The translations under genes were made by a program, and so were the position numbers. Shown here one piece after another: positions 34,081 through 36,058 of a DNA stretch of 36,058 nucleotides. The notes beneath the pieces were generated by a model, which made no database searches, was not told the DNA's origin, and worked only from the letters and a program-made list of their open reading frames with translations. Each line of letters begins with the position of its first letter. The stretch's first letter is position 1. This stretch comes from Bacillota bacterium (GTDB taxonomy: Bacteria; Bacillota; Sulfobacillia; RBS10-35; JAJYVN01). The stretch lies in NCBI GenBank assembly GCA_021803205.1, contig JAJZMB010000095.1, forward strand, positions 1-36,058, written 5' to 3'.

Positions 34081-35652
34081 TCAGGCGCCATCCACCAAGG
34101 GGACCAGCAGGCGCACCTTCGACCCGCCGCCCGGGAAGGACTCGATCGTCAGCAGGCCGCCGACCTGGCTCGCCCGCTCCTGCATACTGAACAGACCGAG
34201 TCCCTGCCGAGAGCGGATGTCCGTGGCTTGGGGATCGAAGCCGGCACCATCGTCGGTGATCTGGAGCAGCAGGCGACCATCGGCAACCTGAAGGTGCACG
34301 CGCACCGCGCGCGCGCCGCAGGCATGGCGAGCGGCATTGGTGACGGCCTCCTGCGCGATGCGGAAGATGGCGGTCTCGACTGCGGCCGACAGGCGGGGCA
34401 CCTTCGCGTCGCAATCGAAGACGATCGCGAACGGCGCCCGAGGAGAGAGACGATCCAGCCAGTCCTGGAGCGCCGGCACAAGTCCGAGTTCGTCCAGCGC
34501 GGGTGGGCGGAGGTCGGTCGCCAGATCACGCACCGCCGCCATCGTGTCGCGGACCAGCGCAGCCAGAGACCCCACTTCCACCTGCGTCTCAGCAGGCAAG
34601 CCGTGCGCCAGCCGCTGCAGACCGAGGTGCAGCGCCGTGAGGGATTGGGCCGTCTCGTCGTGCAGGTCACGGGCAACACGCCGACGCTCCTCCTCTTGCC
34701 CCTGGATCACCAACCCCAATTGCCGCTGGACCAGGGCTGCCCGTTCTTCGCGGAGGGCCAAGGCTTGGCGATGCACGCCCTGCTCGGCGGCCCGCATCTG
34801 TTGCAGGGACGCCACCATGGTGTTGAAGCCCCCGGCGAGGGCCGAAAATTCTCGGATGCGGAAGTGGGGTAATGTCACCGCCAGGTTGCCGCCACGAATC
34901 GTTGCAGCGGCGTCGGCGAACCGTTTGAGGGGCAGTGCCACAGTGTGGCCGGCCCAGATGCTGATCAGTGCGAATTCGGCAGCGATCAGGGCAAAGGCCC
35001 ACAGCACCAGACGGCGATGCGCACGGATGCCAGCCTCCATAATCGCGGAAACCTGCACGGGAAAGTTGTCATACGTCGCATGCCACAGATCGTGCGCGTC
35101 CCCTGCGCCAGCCGACAGCAGCGGGTCCAAATCGCTCCATCCCGCGCGCGCCCGTTCGAGCTGCCCGGTGGCGACCGCGTGCAGCAGGTCCTGCTCCAGG
35201 GGCAGGGCCGCCTGATCCTCGTGAAGGGTGCGGGAGTAAAAACCCTGGTCGCCAGGGGTGACGGCCGATTGTCCGAAAGTGATCAACCGGCCGTGTGCGT
35301 CGGCCGTCGCCTGCTCTATCGCCAGCAGGGTCGATCTGTCCACCGTGCCCGTGGCCACAACTTCGGCGGTATATGTGCGCTGCATGGCCAGGTCAACCCA
35401 GATGTGCCCGGCGTCGTGGCTCGCGTCCGCAAGTGCGACCAGAGTGTGGTCCGTTACGTGCATGATGGAGGTCATACTGGCGAGCGTGAGCAGGGTCGCC
35501 ACCGCGACTCCCAGGAGTGCCGCCACCAGCGGCAGCGGAGTCAGGAGGTGCCACGAATACGTTGCGCCGGATGCCTGCCGGCCGCCCGGCCTTGCTTGGC
35601 GCTCGGGAGTGTTGGCGACCGCTGGCTGTCCGTCAGAGTCCGGCGTCCCCAT
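34081..35652 (-). CDS. Sensor histidine kinase (HAMP, HisKA_3, HATPase_c)
   Basis: A 523-residue NarL-type sensor kinase. Two membrane helices (about 36-60 and 213-236) enclose an extracytoplasmic helical sensor of about 150 residues. A HAMP domain (about 238-290) and coiled coil follow. The dimerisation domain has RRRVARDLHDETAQSLTALH with phospho-acceptor His331. The ATPase domain shows EAVTNAARHA (N box), DDGAGFDP (G1) and GLGLFSMQERA (G2). Its signal is unknown. It lies directly upstream of the response regulator. Downstream of the window end a cupredoxin gene reads toward it on the same strand, with a 175-base gap. Confidence 0.95.
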   Translation of the reverse strand: MGTPDSDGQPAVANTPERQARPGGRQASGATYSWHLLTPLPLVAALLGVAVATLLTLASMTSIMHVTDHTLVALADASHDAGHIWVDLAMQRTYTAEVVATGTVDRSTLLAIEQATADAHGRLITFGQSAVTPGDQGFYSRTLHEDQAALPLEQDLLHAVATGQLERARAGWSDLDPLLSAGAGDAHDLWHATYDNFPVQVSAIMEAGIRAHRRLVLWAFALIAAEFALISIWAGHTVALPLKRFADAAATIRGGNLAVTLPHFRIREFSALAGGFNTMVASLQQMRAAEQGVHRQALALREERAALVQRQLGLVIQGQEEERRRVARDLHDETAQSLTALHLGLQRLAHGLPAETQVEVGSLAALVRDTMAAVRDLATDLRPPALDELGLVPALQDWLDRLSPRAPFAIVFDCDAKVPRLSAAVETAIFRIAQEAVTNAARHACGARAVRVHLQVADGRLLLQITDDGAGFDPQATDIRSRQGLGLFSMQERASQVGGLLTIESFPGGGSKVRLLVPLVDGA

Positions 35653-35827
35653 CCACTACCCCCACGGACTGCCGCGTCGGCGGCCTCCGACCTCCCGGCT
35701 CCCGCCGACGTGTTTGGCCCAATCGTCTCCAGCCGCTTGTGGACTACCGACGCCGACGGCACGACCAATGTCTTGGGGCCCCCGCCCATCGCCAGCGTCG
35801 CTGCTCCGCCGGCGGCCCCGCGCACCG

Positions 35828-36058
35828 TCAGACCACGGCCATGGTCCCGGACATGTACCCGTTGGTGGCCATGGGTCCGCCCCAGCCCCCCTGGCCGGTG
35901 CCGCAGGCGGCCATGCACTGCCACCCGTGGATCCCGGAGCCGCCGCTCTTAAACGTGAAGCGCACCGTGGAAAGCGGCGGGATCGGAATGTTCAGCCCGG
36001 TGTCGGCGATGGTCAGGGTATGGGCCACGTTCTTGGGGTCCACCGCCTGCACCGTCTG
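35828..36058 (-). CDS. Cupredoxin-domain protein, C-terminal part (gene runs off the window)
   Basis: Only the last 76 residues are inside the window; the frame is open to base 36058. AHTLTI resembles the first His ligand strand of cupredoxins, and the end reads HGWQCMAACGTGQGGWGGPM. The Cys-x3-Cys-Gly-x-Gly pattern resembles the copper loop of cytochrome oxidase subunit II, but the His of that loop is Gln here. It is probably a secreted copper electron-transfer protein or a relative that has lost a ligand. The full N-terminus is needed to decide. Confidence 0.7.
   Translation of the reverse strand, partial: QTVQAVDPKNVAHTLTIADTGLNIPIPPLSTVRFTFKSGGSGIHGWQCMAACGTGQGGWGGPMATNGYMSGTMAVV

Noticed and set aside
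1..36058. CRISPR arrays, tRNA or rRNA genes, phage genes
   Set aside because: No regularly spaced direct repeats, cloverleaf-like sequence, rRNA segments or phage structural genes were recognised in the window.

Overview
The window is GC-rich bacterial DNA with many GTG and TTG starts behind strong GGAGG-type ribosome binding sites. It carries a T-box leader in front of branched-chain amino acid genes. T-boxes are mostly found in Bacillota, with some in Actinomycetota, Chloroflexota and Deinococcota. Together with the high GC, a SpoIIA-era D-Ala-D-Ala carboxypeptidase type, TrpB2 and a LuxR-type two-component pair, this suggests a high-GC Bacillota relative (Limnochordia, Symbiobacteriia or Sulfobacillia-like). 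The class assignment is an inference; no rRNA or tRNA gene is visible.

Left part (1-6160). A MaoC-type hydratase and a xylose-isomerase-like TIM-barrel isomerase/epimerase read rightward. A 172-bp MITE-like element sits exactly on the isomerase stop codon, next to a frameshifted transposase tail. Leftward from 6154 runs a promoter, a T-box with a likely leucine (CUC) specifier, its terminator, then ilvN, ilvC and leuA. The large acetolactate synthase subunit ilvB is not in this operon.

Middle part (6788-18211). A carbohydrate block holds a five-bladed beta-propeller glycosidase-like protein, a Gfo/Idh/MocA oxidoreductase and six sulfatase-fold hydrolases on both strands. Four sulfatases have the Cys-x-Pro-Ser-Arg site that is matured to formylglycine. 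Two (9031-10464 and 16820-18211) have Thr in place of that Cys and form a distinct paralogous pair. One sulfatase has an added chitobiase/hexosaminidase-type C-terminal domain. The block looks like a locus for sulfated glycan breakdown; no formylglycine-generating enzyme is in view.

Right part (18900-36058). A DtxR/MntR-type regulator with its own promoter precedes a divergent NRAMP-fold metal transporter and a small tail-anchored protein, then trpB2 and an amino acid permease. Next come a 58-residue membrane protein, a PEP-hydrolase-family TIM-barrel protein, an IS200/IS605 relic, a D-Ala-D-Ala carboxypeptidase, a secreted beta-propeller protein, spermidine synthase, an R2-like diiron protein, a zinc-ribbon membrane protein, a NarL-type response regulator with its histidine kinase, and the C-terminal part of a cupredoxin cut by the window end.

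The items most worth a second look are the Thr-type sulfatase pair, the non-canonical NRAMP with its small partner, the R2-like diiron protein with a C-terminal Cys cluster, the ilvB-less T-box operon and the MITE that supplies a stop codon.
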